From NCBI GenBank assembly GCA_020631735.1, contig CM036225.1:64964662-65028661 (forward strand): DNA of 64,000 bases, in the 5' to 3' direction. Positions 34,920 to 45,395 of the stretch are shown here, in pieces. Each line of letters begins with the position of its first letter. Positions within the stretch are counted from its first letter, which is position 1. The translations under genes were made by a program, and so were the position numbers. Under the pieces are notes generated by a model. It worked only from the letters and a program-made list of their open reading frames with translations, was not told the DNA's origin and did no database searches. This DNA comes from Saccharum officinarum. Its lineage: Eukaryota; Streptophyta; Magnoliopsida; Poales; Poaceae.

Positions 34920-35060
34920 GAGTATGATTCTGCTACATGGGTGGATAGGACCCTTGTAATTTCGCCACGGACACTGAACTGACGAGGCATCATCCATCGT
35001 CATCTTCAGTAATCTGGATCACTCGTTATCGTCTTCGTCCTGTGACAGACGAAAGGACGG
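34920..35060 (-). pseudogene. Duplicated last exon of HMGB
   Basis: On the minus strand CTGTCACAG leads into GACGAAGACGATAACGAGTG, the last HMGB exon with one change (DEDDNE instead of DEDDDE) followed by TGA. The flanking 3' UTR-like TTTCGCCACGG and the acceptor context also match 31.94-32.05 kb. No other HMGB exon is present nearby, so it is a non-functional fragment. Confidence 0.7.
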
Positions 35061-35228
35061 CACTATTGTAGCCTCCCTGCTTATTACATTGTGAATCTGA
35101 ACTTTTATTATCTCGGATTTATTTATGGACACCTATACTGAAAAATCAAGCAAAAGAGTCTTTACCTGTTGCATTGGCTGAACCCAATCCAATACAACCG
35201 CTGACAATTGCATTGTGTGATTAGCTTA

Positions 35229-35461
35229 GGCCCCGTTCACTTCCCAAAATATTTCCTCTGTCACCCGTCACATCGAATCTTTGGACACATGTATGGAGCA
35301 TTAAATGTAGGTAAAAAAAATAACTAAGTGTACAGTTTGTCTGTAAAGGTCGAGATGAATCTTTTGAGCCTAATTAATTCATGGTTGGATAAATTTTGCC
35401 AAATAACAACGAAAGTGCTACAGGAATATTTCCCCCAAATATTTCAGATCTAAACACAGCC
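35229..35461. mobile_element. MITE of the TGTTCACTTC family, TTA target duplication
   Basis: TTA lies at 35226-35228 and 35462-35464. The left end is GGCCCCGTTCACTTCCC; the right end CTAAACACAGCC is diverged. The body shares AAATGTAGGTAAAAAAA and GATGAATCTTTTGAGCC with the copies at 11.0 and 11.7 kb. Confidence 0.65.
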
Positions 35462-35595
35462 TTAATTGGAGAGTGCTATGGTATTGACCACTCTTTACCT
35501 ACAAAGGTGTTTTAAGCCACATGCAGAAAAAAAGGAGAAGAAGAGAGAACCGCTCTAGTTTTGCATGAGAAGAGCAATGGCCAATTTGGAACAAA

Positions 35596-35829
35596 GGGTG
35601 TGTTCACTTTCCATGCAAATCCAAAATATTTCCTCTTCCATCCATCACATCGAATCTTTAGACGCATGCATGGAGCATTAAATGTAGGTAAAAAAATAAC
35701 TAATTGCATAGTTTGTCTGTAAATGTTGAGACGAATCTTTTGAGCCTCATGGTTGGACAAATTTTGCCAAATAACAACGAAAGGTGGTACAGTAACTTTT
35801 CACCCACTTTTCACCAACTGAACACACCC
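35596..35829. mobile_element. MITE of the TGTTCACTTC family, AAA target duplication
   Basis: AAA lies at 35593-35595 and 35830-35832. The ends GGGTGTGTTCACTTTCC and CTGAACACACCC form a clear inverted repeat. The body has GACGCATGCATGGAGC and GAGACGAATCTTTTGAGCC. Confidence 0.75.
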
Positions 35830-36259
35830 AAAGCTGTTTCGATGGTTATGGTATAGTTAGTCCTTTATGTACAGATTAGTCCTTTATGTACAGAAAGGGC
35901 AATGTTTTTAGCATAGAAGATACTCTCATTTCTTGTGTGAAGAAAAGGTTTGCTAAAGAATGGTGTTCTTAGGAAAAAAAAAAACAAGCATCTTTCAAAA
36001 GTCAACACAAATCCAAAGAGCCCAAAGTGGTCCATGGGTCGAAGATGTCCCATTTTTCCATGGTCATGGTATAGTGACTGCAGTCGTCCTTACATGCAAA
36101 AGGGGCAATAACATTAGTAGGACATGCCAAAGAAAAAGAAGATAGTTTTCTTTCAAAAAAAAAAAAGAAGATAGTCCAATCATTGTGAAAAAGGAACGAT
36201 CACCAACATGTGGGGTTTGGATACTGTTGATTTTTTTGTGTGTGAAGGAAAACCAAGTT

Positions 36260-36400
36260 CTATGTCTGAATAGGAGTGCTTGGAAAACGGCTATTGACGT
36301 TCCTGAACCGTAACTGACGGTGTTTGTTGGGTCTCAACTCTAGCCTACCCCAACTTGCTTGGGACTGACAGGCTTGGTTGTTGTTGTTGTTGTTGTTGTT
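36260..36400 (+). mobile_element. SINE-like retroposon with (TTG)n tail
   Basis: A perfect 16-bp target duplication, GAAGGAAAACCAAGTT, lies at 36244-36259 and 36401-36416. The 141-bp insert ends CCTACCCCAACTTGCTTGGG, then GACTGACAGGCTTGG and a (TTG)n tail (about 36375-36400), the tail style of some plant SINEs. The promoter part is not recognisable, so it is probably 5'-truncated. Confidence 0.75.
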
Positions 36401-36448
36401 GAAGGAAAACCAAGTTATTAGTGACTCTACCCTGCTCATTAAAACTAA

Positions 36449-36555
36449 GGGTCATTTGGAACCCATGAGTCATCGGATTTCACATTAACCGGTCTAATTT
36501 CAGAAGAAAAAGAGCGCTAGGATTAAGGAAAAATCATTGTGTTCTGAACGGGGCC
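36449..36555. mobile_element. Small Tourist-like MITE, TAA target duplication
   Basis: TAA lies at 36446-36448 and 36556-36558. The left end GGGTCATTTGGAACCC pairs imperfectly with the right end, read inward as GGCCCCGTTCAGAACAC. It is 107 bp long. Confidence 0.6.
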
Positions 36556-36621
36556 TAATAAATGGAGTAAATTTTTGTGATGGGACCATGCAAATAGATA
36601 CAGCAATATGTAATAACCTTA

Positions 36622-36832
36622 TTGCCTGTTTGAATCACCGGCACTAAAGTTTAGTCTGTCGTTAGATAATGGGCTAAACGTGGACTAATTAAAATTTTCT
36701 TTTCTAGTGAGTTCTACTCATCAATTAGCCTCTAATAGTTTTTGTTAGACCATTATTAGTTCATGTTTAGGTCTTTTATTTGGCATCCAAAACATGGACT
36801 AAAGTTTAGTTCACTGCATCCTAACACCCTCT
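36622..36832. mobile_element. Tourist-like MITE
   Basis: TTGCCTGTTTGAATCACC on the left, and GGGTGTTAGGATGCAG read inward on the right. Subterminal ACTAAAGTTTAGT palindromes sit at both sides (36645 and 36797). Exact ends and the target duplication are uncertain. Confidence 0.5.
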
Positions 36833-37067
36833 TACTACACACTTTTTGCCAAAAAAAAAAACTTACTGCACAAACTAAATCGTGTACATTTATATCCGTT
36901 GTTGTTGTACTGCTAGTGTGGTGGGTTACATAAACTGGAGGGCCTTTTTGATTTGAGCAACAGGAAGACAAATGTGCCCCACAAGGCCAAGAGTGGTTTT
37001 ATATAATTGCTAAAAGGAGAGCTGCCAAGTGCTTCACTTCAAAGAGGCTCAACTCAATTATTGTCAG

Positions 37068-37297
37068 TGTGCTGGCACGGATTAGAAAAGCCCTAAGGCA
37101 TGTATAATGGTACAAGTAGCAAATTATAGACCAATGAATGAATAATATATATAATTGCCTGTACAATCATAATGAAGTAGCAAACCATCTTCTTTACAGC
37201 CAATATAAAACATAGTTGGATTATAATCTTTTATCCACGTCTTAGAAAATCTCACACTGCTCTACCCAAGTGCCCAGGTCCTTGCAGAACAGGAACC
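37068..37297 (+). pseudogene. SEN2 copy A, distal upstream segment
   Basis: TTGTCAGTGTGCTGGCACGG and the following 220 bp match 51607-51935 upstream of the intact SEN2 gene, including GAATAATATATATAATTGCC and TGGATTATAATCTTTTATCC. It ends at GAACC, where the Copia element is inserted. The sequence continues at 44229. Confidence 0.85.
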
Positions 37298-37792
37298 TGT
37301 TAAAACTAATAGCATCACTGTTAGGCTAAAAGTACCGCTAGGACATAGATCCAGTAGGGTAAACCAGTGAAACAAGTAGTGGACAAAGTCCCTAGTGATA
37401 GAACTACCGGATCCGAGAGGGAGATAGGGAGAAAGGGGAGTTAGGTGGTGCAAACCGTCTGTAGGAAGGCTGGAGTTCGATCCGGACGCCATCACGAACG
37501 TCGATGGTGGCTGCGCACGGGCAGCGACGGTCGGAGAAGAGGAGCGCGATGCAGTGACGGCGGCGGTGCTTCCCGTCGCTCACAGCGCGACCCTCGAGAT
37601 CGGTTAGGGTTGTAGGTGGGGAAAGGCGGCTCAGGTGAACCTCGTTACTCGAGCCCTGGCTCCCCACCTCCTTTATATAGCGCTGCGCGACGGGGGCCCA
37701 CCAGCCATTATTGGGCTGGGCGCCCCCGATCAGGGCGCGGATCAAAGGCCTAATGAGCCGTTGGGCTCATTAGAGGAGAGATCAATCTAACA
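37298..37792 (-). repeat. 3' LTR of Copia element 1
   Basis: On the minus strand it starts TGTTAGATTGATCTCTCC and ends TTAGTTTTAACA. The adjoining internal sequence is the purine tract AAGGGGGAGAA (37803-37793). Confidence 0.95.
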
Positions 37793-37993
37793 TTCTCCCC
37801 CTTGATCTCAATTATACTTTAACCTTTCATCTTTGACTTCAATGCTTTTAACTTTACTCGTTCCATCACAGATAAGTGCATAGAGCATGTTTCATCGTCA
37901 CGGTCAATCGCCGATAGATTTGACAGCTACAATGCGCGTCTCTGATCGGAAACAGTTACTTTAACTTTTGGGCCCTTTATTATAGTCCAGGAG

Positions 37994-40900
37994 TCATAGG
38001 CTTTCCCTTAAACCCATGTCGGCTACATGTTCCCTGAACACGTTGGGTGATAAGCCTTTTGTAAGCGGATCCGTGAGCATCTTTTCAGTGCTTATATGCT
38101 CAAGATTTATAATTTGATCCCGGACTTTATCCTTCACAACATAATACTTTATGTCAATGTGTTTGGCAGCACCACTTGACCTATTGTTGTGAGCGTACTG
38201 TACTGCTGGATTATTATCGCAGTATAACTTTAGTGGCTTATGTATGCTGTCGACCACCTTCAAACCGGGTATGAACTTCTTTAGCCAGTTCACCTGCCCC
38301 GTTGCCTCATAACACGCTATAAACTCGGCATACATTGTGGACGATGTAGTGACGGTTTGTTTTGAGCTTTTCCATGAAATTGCTCCTCCTGCGAGAGTGA
38401 ACACATATCCTGACGTGGATTTTTTATCATCTCCCGCATAATCAGAATCTGAATACCCCACTATCTGGAGATAATCTGATTTTCTATACGTCAACATAAG
38501 GCCTTTCGTACCTTGCAAATATCGCAAGACTTTCTTTACCAGTTTCCAGTGTTCAATTCCTGGATTACTTTGAAATCTGCCAAGCAACCCGGTAACAAAA
38601 GCTAAGTCAGGGCGCGTGCACACTTGAGCATATTGTAGGCTTCCGACAGCAGAAGCATATGGAACCACTTTCATTTGATCGAGCTCGTATTGGTTCTTTG
38701 GGCATTGAAAATCCCCATATCTGTCGCCCTTGGCCATGGGTGCAGGTGATGCACTACATTTATGCATACTGAATTTCTTTAAAACCTTTTCTATGTATGC
38801 CTTTTGTGATAGTCCTAATACCCCTTTACTTCTATCTCGGTGAATCTCTATGCCCAAAACAAAAGACGCTTCACCAAGATCTTTCATATCAAATTTTGAA
38901 GATAAAAACTTCTTTGTCTCCAGTAGTAGATGGACATCACTACTAGCAAGTAGGATATCATCTACGTACAGGATTAGGAAGATATACCTTCCATTCTTAA
39001 ACTTTGCATAAACACAATTATCCTCAATATTTTCTTTAAACCCAAAATTCTTTATTGTTTTGTCAAACTTCAAATACCACTGTCTTGAAGCTTGCTTTAA
39101 CCCATAAATCGATTTCTTTAAGCGGCATCCCATTCGTTCTTTTCCTTCCATGACAAAACCTTTTGGTTGAGCCATGTAAACATTTTCCTCCAGATCCCCA
39201 TTCAGGAATGCCGTTTTTACATCCATCTGATGTAACTCTAAATCGTAGTGTGCCACTAATGCCATTATAATTCTGAAGGAATCTTTACATGAGACTGGAA
39301 AAAACGTCTCATTGTAATCAATCCCTTCTCTTTGTGTGAAACCTTTTGCCACAAGCCGCGCTTTAAACCTTTCAATATTCCCTTGGGAGTCACGTTTTGT
39401 CTTATAGACCCATTTACAGCCTACTGTCTTGGCTCCTTTAGGAATAGGTTCTAAGTCCCAAACTTTGTTGGTACTCATTGACTTTATTTCATCTTCCATG
39501 GCCTCAAGCCACTTGGATGAATTATCGCTTCTCATGGCTTCTTCAAATGAAGTGGGATCACCCTCCATTTGAAATTCTTCAGTGTTATACACCTCATAAT
39601 CATCAGGTATAGCTGATCTTCTAGCTCTTTGGGACCTTCTCGGGGCCTCCATATTTGGCACATTTTCAGTTTGGGGGTGTTGTTGCTCCCCCTCATCTGT
39701 GGCATCAGTTTGTATAGGTTCCTGAAGGACATGTTCCTCATCATTATTTATTGTCACCACAGGAGAACTGACAACAGGTGTTGGTACTACAGTATCTGGC
39801 ACTGTTGGTGCAACAAGAACAGGTAGTTCAAAGAATGGTTCCTAAATCATCGGAGTGGGCACACATACCCGCTTCTCCTCAAGAACAATTTCTCGAGCCA
39901 CCATGCTCCCCCTCATCATTTCATCCTCTAAGATAACTGCGTGTCTCGTTTCTACAAATTTTGTGTATCTATCTGAACAGTAGAAACGAAAACCTTTTGA
40001 CTTTTCAGGATAGCCAATAAAATGGCAGCTAACTGTTTTGGGATCTAGCTTCCCAATATTTGGGTTAAACACTTTTGCCTCAGCAGGACTCCCCCACACA
40101 CGTAAGTGTTTTAGTGAGGGTTCTCTTTCTGTCCACAATTCATATGGTGTTTTGGACACCGCTTTGCTTGGTACTCTATTTAGAATATGAATGGCGGTTT
40201 TTAACGCCTCTATCCATAGACTCAATGGCAAGTCAGAGTAACTCATCATACTACGCACCATATCCATTAAGGTACGGTTTCGCCTTTCAGCTACTCCGTT
40301 CTGCTGAGGTTCGCCCGGTGTAGAATACTGGGCTACTATGCCATTCTCCTGTAGAAACCTTGCAAAGGGTCCAGGAGCTTGGCCATATGGGGTATGTCGA
40401 CCATAGTACTCCCCACCACGATCAGACCGGACCACTTTAATCTTTAAATTATGCTGATTTTCAACTTCAGCCTTAAATATTTTAAATTTATCCAACGCTT
40501 CATTTCTTTCTTTAATTGGATAAATGTAACCATAACGGGAGTAGTCATCTGTGAATGTTATGAACGAATCAAAATCATCCACACTTTTCACAGGAAAAGG
40601 ACCACAGATGTCTGTGTGAATTATCTGTAGAATTCCTGTGCTTCGTTTAGCATCCTTTTTAATTTGTTTTGTGTATTTTCCTTTAATGCATTCTCTGCAC
40701 TGTTCAAAATCTGAGAACTCTAATGGAGGAAGAATATCATTCTTAACTAGTCTCTCTATTCTCCCCCTCGAAATATGGCCTAAACGACAGTGCCATAATT
40801 TCGACGACGCATTTTGAGTTCTCTTTCGTTTTCTATTCACGTTCACAAACGAGAATACATTATCATTCGCATCACATACGGAATTCACATTTTCACGAAG

Positions 40901-42180
40901 TGATAACAAATAAAGATCTTGCTTTTGAAAAGCAAGGCCAACACATTCATTATTACATAATATTTCACATTTGCCATCTCCAAAATGACAATCAAATCCA
41001 TCGTTGTCCAAACATGACACACTAATCAAGTTTCTTTGTAATGACGGAACAAATAAAACATCTTTTAACAAAAGAATGAATCCATCAGCAAGCTCTAAGG
41101 AGACATCGCCAACAGCTTCGACGTCTGCTTGGACTCCATTTGCGACTTTAACGTGCCTTTCGCTTCTTTGCGTAGTTCTCGTCGAACGGAATCCCTGTAA
41201 AGAATTTGCAACATGAACAGTTGCTCCTGAGTCAATCCACCAAGTAGATTTCGAATACTGTACATACAGGGATTCATTTATAAACGTAATCATGTTCTCA
41301 CCTTGCTTTGCCATGATCATCTTTAGGAATTCGGGACAATCTTTCTTGTAATGTCCCGTCTTCTTGCAGTGAAGACACTGATCTTTGTTCACTGTGAATT
41401 TGTTCTGCTGAGGCTGATGCTGCATGGGAGCTTTGCCCTTTGGCTTTGAGGGAGAGTTGGCATTGGCATTGAAATTCTTTCTTTTGTTGTCTTTAACAAA
41501 ATTAAGAGTACCACCATTGGCGGCTTTTATCCTCTCTTCCTCCTGTGCACACATCGCCATACAACGTTCTAGATCCCATTTCTCGGGCTGAATGTTGTAG
41601 TTGACAACAAATGTGTCAAACTCTTTTGGTAAAGAAGCAAAAATCAAATGGACAAGAAACTCTTCCGTAAGAGCTAGATCCATTGGTTTTAGCTTGTTGT
41701 TCAAATGGTTCATTTTTGATATGTGCTCTCTTATGCCATTGCCATGACCACCTCCAGTGTATTTTTCTGTCACCAGCTGCTTTATCAGCTGAGTAGCATA
41801 TGTCTTTGAAGAGCCATAGAACTGACTCTTTATCCTTTCCAAGTACTCTGTGACAGTGTCACACTCTTGGATTGAGCCCATTATGGTAGGCTCAATTATG
41901 TTCTTTATGACAGCAACACACTTTTTGTTGGCATTGACCCACTTTTGCTTTTGTAGGTCATATGCCATCTGTACGGGAGCATGGTCCCTCTCTTTTTTTC
42001 TGCCATTCAGCATCAGACTCATTGGCCTCCCTCACCGGTGCCACAGGTTCACTGGGGCATGGTGTGGTGACCACCCAGTCCACCTCAGCCAAAACAATGG
42101 CGAGGTCAATTTTCTTTTTCCATTCGTTGTAGTTGTCACCTTTGAGGGGTGGGATATCTTTGATAAACCCCGTCAAAGAG
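37994..42180 (-). pseudogene. Copia gag-pol of element 1, one frameshift and one stop
   Basis: Gag begins near 42180 (GFIKDIPPLKGDNYNEWKKK). A run of seven A on the minus strand at about 42000-41994, where six keep the frame, shifts it after [10 protein letters not shown]. From 42022 the frame is open through the zinc knuckle ([14 protein letters not shown], about 41380-41340), protease ([13 protein letters not shown], about 41250) and integrase (HCRLGH...CRECIKGK, then [18 protein letters not shown] and [10 protein letters not shown]). A TAG at 39844-39842 interrupts the linker before RT. RT ([10 protein letters not shown], about 38970) and RNase H ([39 protein letters not shown]) follow to 37994. 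The copy cannot make one polyprotein. Confidence 0.93.
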
Positions 42181-42252
42181 TAACCTCCTGAAAATATAAG
42201 TCATATAAAATGAGAACATAATTATAACATGAATAATTGCATGCTTTAATTC

Positions 42253-42580
42253 CAACGTTGGTCAAAATTAAAACATACAAAAAATCATCCTTTTTACACT
42301 AATTCTAGATCACCGTTGGGCAGAAATAGAATTAATGCATGATAAAATCATGATAACATCATAATACTGCTATTAATCAACGTTGGTCAGAATAATAACA
42401 ACAGTATGATCATATTTTAAATTTATCTATTTTTTTAAAATTAAATTCTCCCGTTGGTTCGAATTTAATAATGAAGCAACATCTTTAAGTACGCAGCGGA
42501 AACACTTTTAACATAAATATTCCCATAATTATTTTTCTAGAAACATGAAAAAAACTGTACTATTCTCCGAGAATTTATCG
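42253..42580 (-). promoter_or_regulatory. Five spaced CGTTGG motifs in the Copia 5' leader
   Basis: CAACGTTGG (42253), ACCGTTGGG (42312), CAACGTTGG (42378), CCCGTTGG (42450) and TCGTTGGAC (42570) lie between the leader and gag. The same five occur in the same order in Copia element 2 (49673-49997). CAACG/CNGTTG resembles a MYB-type core. The function is unknown. Confidence 0.5.
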
Positions 42581-43720
42581 TTGGACAAAAATTTCCACGG
42601 AGATCTAACATCAAAATTCAAAAGAAAATATCCAAAAAGCATTAACAATGTTTCTGGAAAAATAAAAATTGAAAAAACTATTTTCCTTTTCATTTGGCCC
42701 AAACCAGCAGGCATTCATCTCGGCCCAGCTGGCCTCGGCCCTTTCTCTCTTTTTTTTTTCTTAGTCGCTGTTGAATAAGCGAAACTTGCTTCAAGCGGCC
42801 CAGCAGAGCCTGCTTCACGCGGCCCAGCAGAGCCAGCTCTTCACGCGCACGCGCGCGCGGCCGCGCCTAGGCCGCAACCTGGGCCTGGGCCGGCAATCCG
42901 GTGCCCCGCCTGGGCTTGATCTGGCCCAAGACGCCCGGGATGCTCTCGGCCGTGGATTTTAGGTTTGCTCCATCCGACGGCCACGCGTGCGCATCGGAGG
43001 AACAAAACCGCCCGAGGCAGCCGGCTCCTCTAACCCTAATTCATTCTTTCTTCTCCGTTCGTCTCTTGTGCCGCACAGAGAGGAACCATGAACTCCTCCG
43101 GCAGGCCACGGTGGCCGCCGGTCCCGGTGAGGAAACGCGGCACCGGAGCAAGTCCAGTCCCATCCTCCTCTTCTATCTTGGTCCCCTTCCCTTCCGGTGC
43201 ACTTTTCCCTTTCTTTCTTCACCAAGAGCGGTCGTCATCGGCCACCGGTGGAAGAATATGGTGCCGCCCCACGCCCTCTCGCCGGCGTGCGTGCTCGCCC
43301 AAGGCTGAGCACGCCGCCGTCGAGGGGCCGCTTGGTGGTGCCCTGTTGCCTCGCGGCTCTGTGATCTTCCGCGCGGTGGCGGTGCCGCCGGCATCCACTG
43401 TGGTCCGGTGGTGAGCCGGCCATGGAGACGTGCCGGCGGCGTGACTAGTGACGGGGTCAGAGCCTCAGGTAGTCCCCTTTCCCCTTCTCTTGTACCCGAT
43501 TAGGGTTAGGGTTAGGGTTAGTTTTCTTTTCCGATTCAAATCGGTTGTTTTCTCTCGTTTCTATTCCCCAAGTCTAGATCTACCTGCTATGTTAGGGTTC
43601 CAGTATGCTTTTCCGATCCGAGATCGGTCATTGGTTTCTTTGCTTTAACCCTTCTAGGGTTTCGTAGTTAGGACTGTTCCAGTTTCTTTCCCCCAAACTG
43701 GATCTACACCTAGATCCAGT

Positions 43721-43733
43721 CCTCCGATACCAA
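43721..43733 (-). promoter_or_regulatory. Primer-binding site of Copia element 1
   Basis: On the minus strand TTGGTATCGGAGG follows the 5' LTR directly and resembles the initiator tRNA-Met site TGGTATCAGAG. Confidence 0.8.
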
Positions 43734-44228
43734 TGTTAAAACTAATAGCATCACTGTTAGGCTAAAAGTACCGCTAGGACATAGATCCAGTAGGGTAAAC
43801 CAGTGAAACAAGTAGTGGACAAAGTCCCTAGTGATAGAACTACCGGATCCGAGAGGGAGATAGGGAGAAAGGGGAGTTAGGTGGTGCAAACCGTCTGTAG
43901 GAAGGCTGGAGTTCGATCCGGACGCCATCACGAACGTCGATGGTGGCTGCGCACGGGCAGCGACGGTCGGAGAAGAGGAGCGCGATGCAGTGACGGCGGC
44001 GGTGCTTCCCGTCGCTCACAGCGCGACCCTTGAGATCGGTTAGGGTTGTAGGTGGGGAAAGGCGGCTCAGGTGAACCTCGTTACTCGAGCCCCGGCTCCC
44101 CACCTCCTTTATATAGCGCTGCGCGACGGGGGCCCACCAGCCATTATTGGGCTGGGCGCCCCCGATCAGGGCGCGGATCAAAGGCCTAATGAGCCGTTGG
44201 GCTCATTAGAGGAGAGATCAATCTAACA
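43734..44228 (-). repeat. 5' LTR of Copia element 1
   Basis: This is the 495-bp partner of 37298-37792 with two differences. It contains TATATAG (about 44111), a possible TATA element on the element's plus sense. Confidence 0.95.
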
Positions 44229-44608
44229 GAACCCATTTGCAGGGAGGGATTGATTTGGCCCAAGATTTCACCGGAAAACATCCATCTTGGGCTCGGTTGG
44301 AACACCCGGAACAAATTCCACTGTCTGATTGGAACCGAAGGCCAAAGCCCATTACAAGTTTGCGGTGATTGTGATTCCAGAAAGGAAAGCATTTGGTACC
44401 AGGTGTGGCCGCATGCAGGTCTGGTGTGAACTGAACTACTCTGTAAGCTCCGGGCCTCTGGAAGTGTGGCCAAGACGTTACTTGTTGTGACCATCAGCAC
44501 TGAGAGCTCTGAGCTGGGATCCTTGGATTGTTTGGAACAGATGGTTGTTCATGAGAGGACGATCACCCGATGGATACCACAGCTGTGCCGTGAGCATCAA
44601 GACACTGC
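44229..44608 (+). pseudogene. SEN2 copy A, proximal upstream plus C-terminal remnant
   Basis: 44234-44350 matches the SEN2 upstream region (GCAGGGAGGGATTGATTTGG) and then jumps, at a short AG overlap, to coding sequence for the catalytic C-terminus. Compared with the intact gene, about 1 kb (roughly 52072-53100) is missing, including the start, the N-terminal half and the catalytic Tyr/His. The remaining frame reads KFAVIVIPERKAFGTRCGRM, then shifts, then SVAKTLLVVTIS and VVHERTITRWIPQLCREHQD. It is a pseudogene that still carries promoter-proximal sequence. Confidence 0.85.
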
Positions 44609-44727
44609 CTATCATGTCCTGAGGATAGTGAGGAGCAATAGAGGCAACGCCAACGTGGCGAAAGTTCAAGAGGTGCCCACCAAAGATTAAGCAATTCATC
44701 TGGAGAGTTGCCCGTAATAGTCTTGCT

Positions 44728-45183
44728 TGTTATATCTTGTATTTCTTAGGGTTCATTAGATCGGGTGTGGATTCATCTAAAGTATATGAAACAATAGATC
44801 CTAGTACCGTCAAGGGCCGTAGTGGTAGGAGCAGTGGTGACGGTTGAAGCGCCGGCGGCCGTCTCGCTCGCTGGAGCCATCTGCGCTAGGCAGCGACGTT
44901 CGGTGGAGATGAGAGTCGACGCAGTGAAGATGGTGGCGCAGTGAAGACGGTGGCGGCTTCCCGTCACTGGCTGCGCCCCTTCTCAGATCGGGATCGGGAA
45001 TATCGGTGGGGAGTGGCGGCTCAGGTCAACCTCGTGTCTAGAGCCAGCCGGCCCCCACCTCTATATATAGCGCAGTGTGACGGGGGCCCACCAACCATGT
45101 AGGGTTGGGCGCCCCCGATCAGGGCACGAGAAGCAAGGCCCAAAAGGCCGTTGGGCCTAATGGTAGGAGATCAAAACCCAACA
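44728..45183 (-). repeat. 3' LTR of Copia element 2 (complete)
   Basis: On the minus strand it runs from TGTTGGGTTTTGATCTCC to AAGATATAACA, with TG/CA ends. The purine tract AAGGGGGAGAA abuts it internally (45194-45184). Confidence 0.92.
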
Positions 45184-45395
45184 TTCTCCCCCTTGATCTC
45201 TCATCATTTTCTTCGTTCTTTAATTTCATACTCAACCTTTCGATTCATATTTTTCTTGTTTCTATCCTATTCCATCGCAGATTAGTGTATTGAACTGTTT
45301 CATCGTCACAGCAATTAGTGCCGTTAGACTAACAGCCACAACACATTTCTCTGTTTGGAATGAAGTTTCTTCTGGGCCCTTCGTATGTTCGGGAA

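Larger units (their letters stand above)
37298..44228 (-). mobile_element. Copia LTR retrotransposon, element 1
   Basis: Two 495-bp LTRs (37298-37792 and 43734-44228) lie within a 5-bp GAACC target duplication (37293-37297 and 44229-44233). Coding is on the minus strand in the order gag, protease, integrase, RT, RNase H, which marks Copia. The LTR pair differs at two positions (GACCCTCGAG/GACCCTTGAG and GAGCCCTGG/GAGCCCCGG). The element is inserted in the upstream region of SEN2 copy A. Its 5' leader is unusually long (about 1.55 kb). Confidence 0.95.

Noticed and set aside
43502..43522. TTAGGG tandem units resembling telomere repeat
   Set aside because: Only three to four units, not the plant TTTAGGG form, and located in the leader of Copia element 1. 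GGGTTAGGGTT is common in grass leaders.
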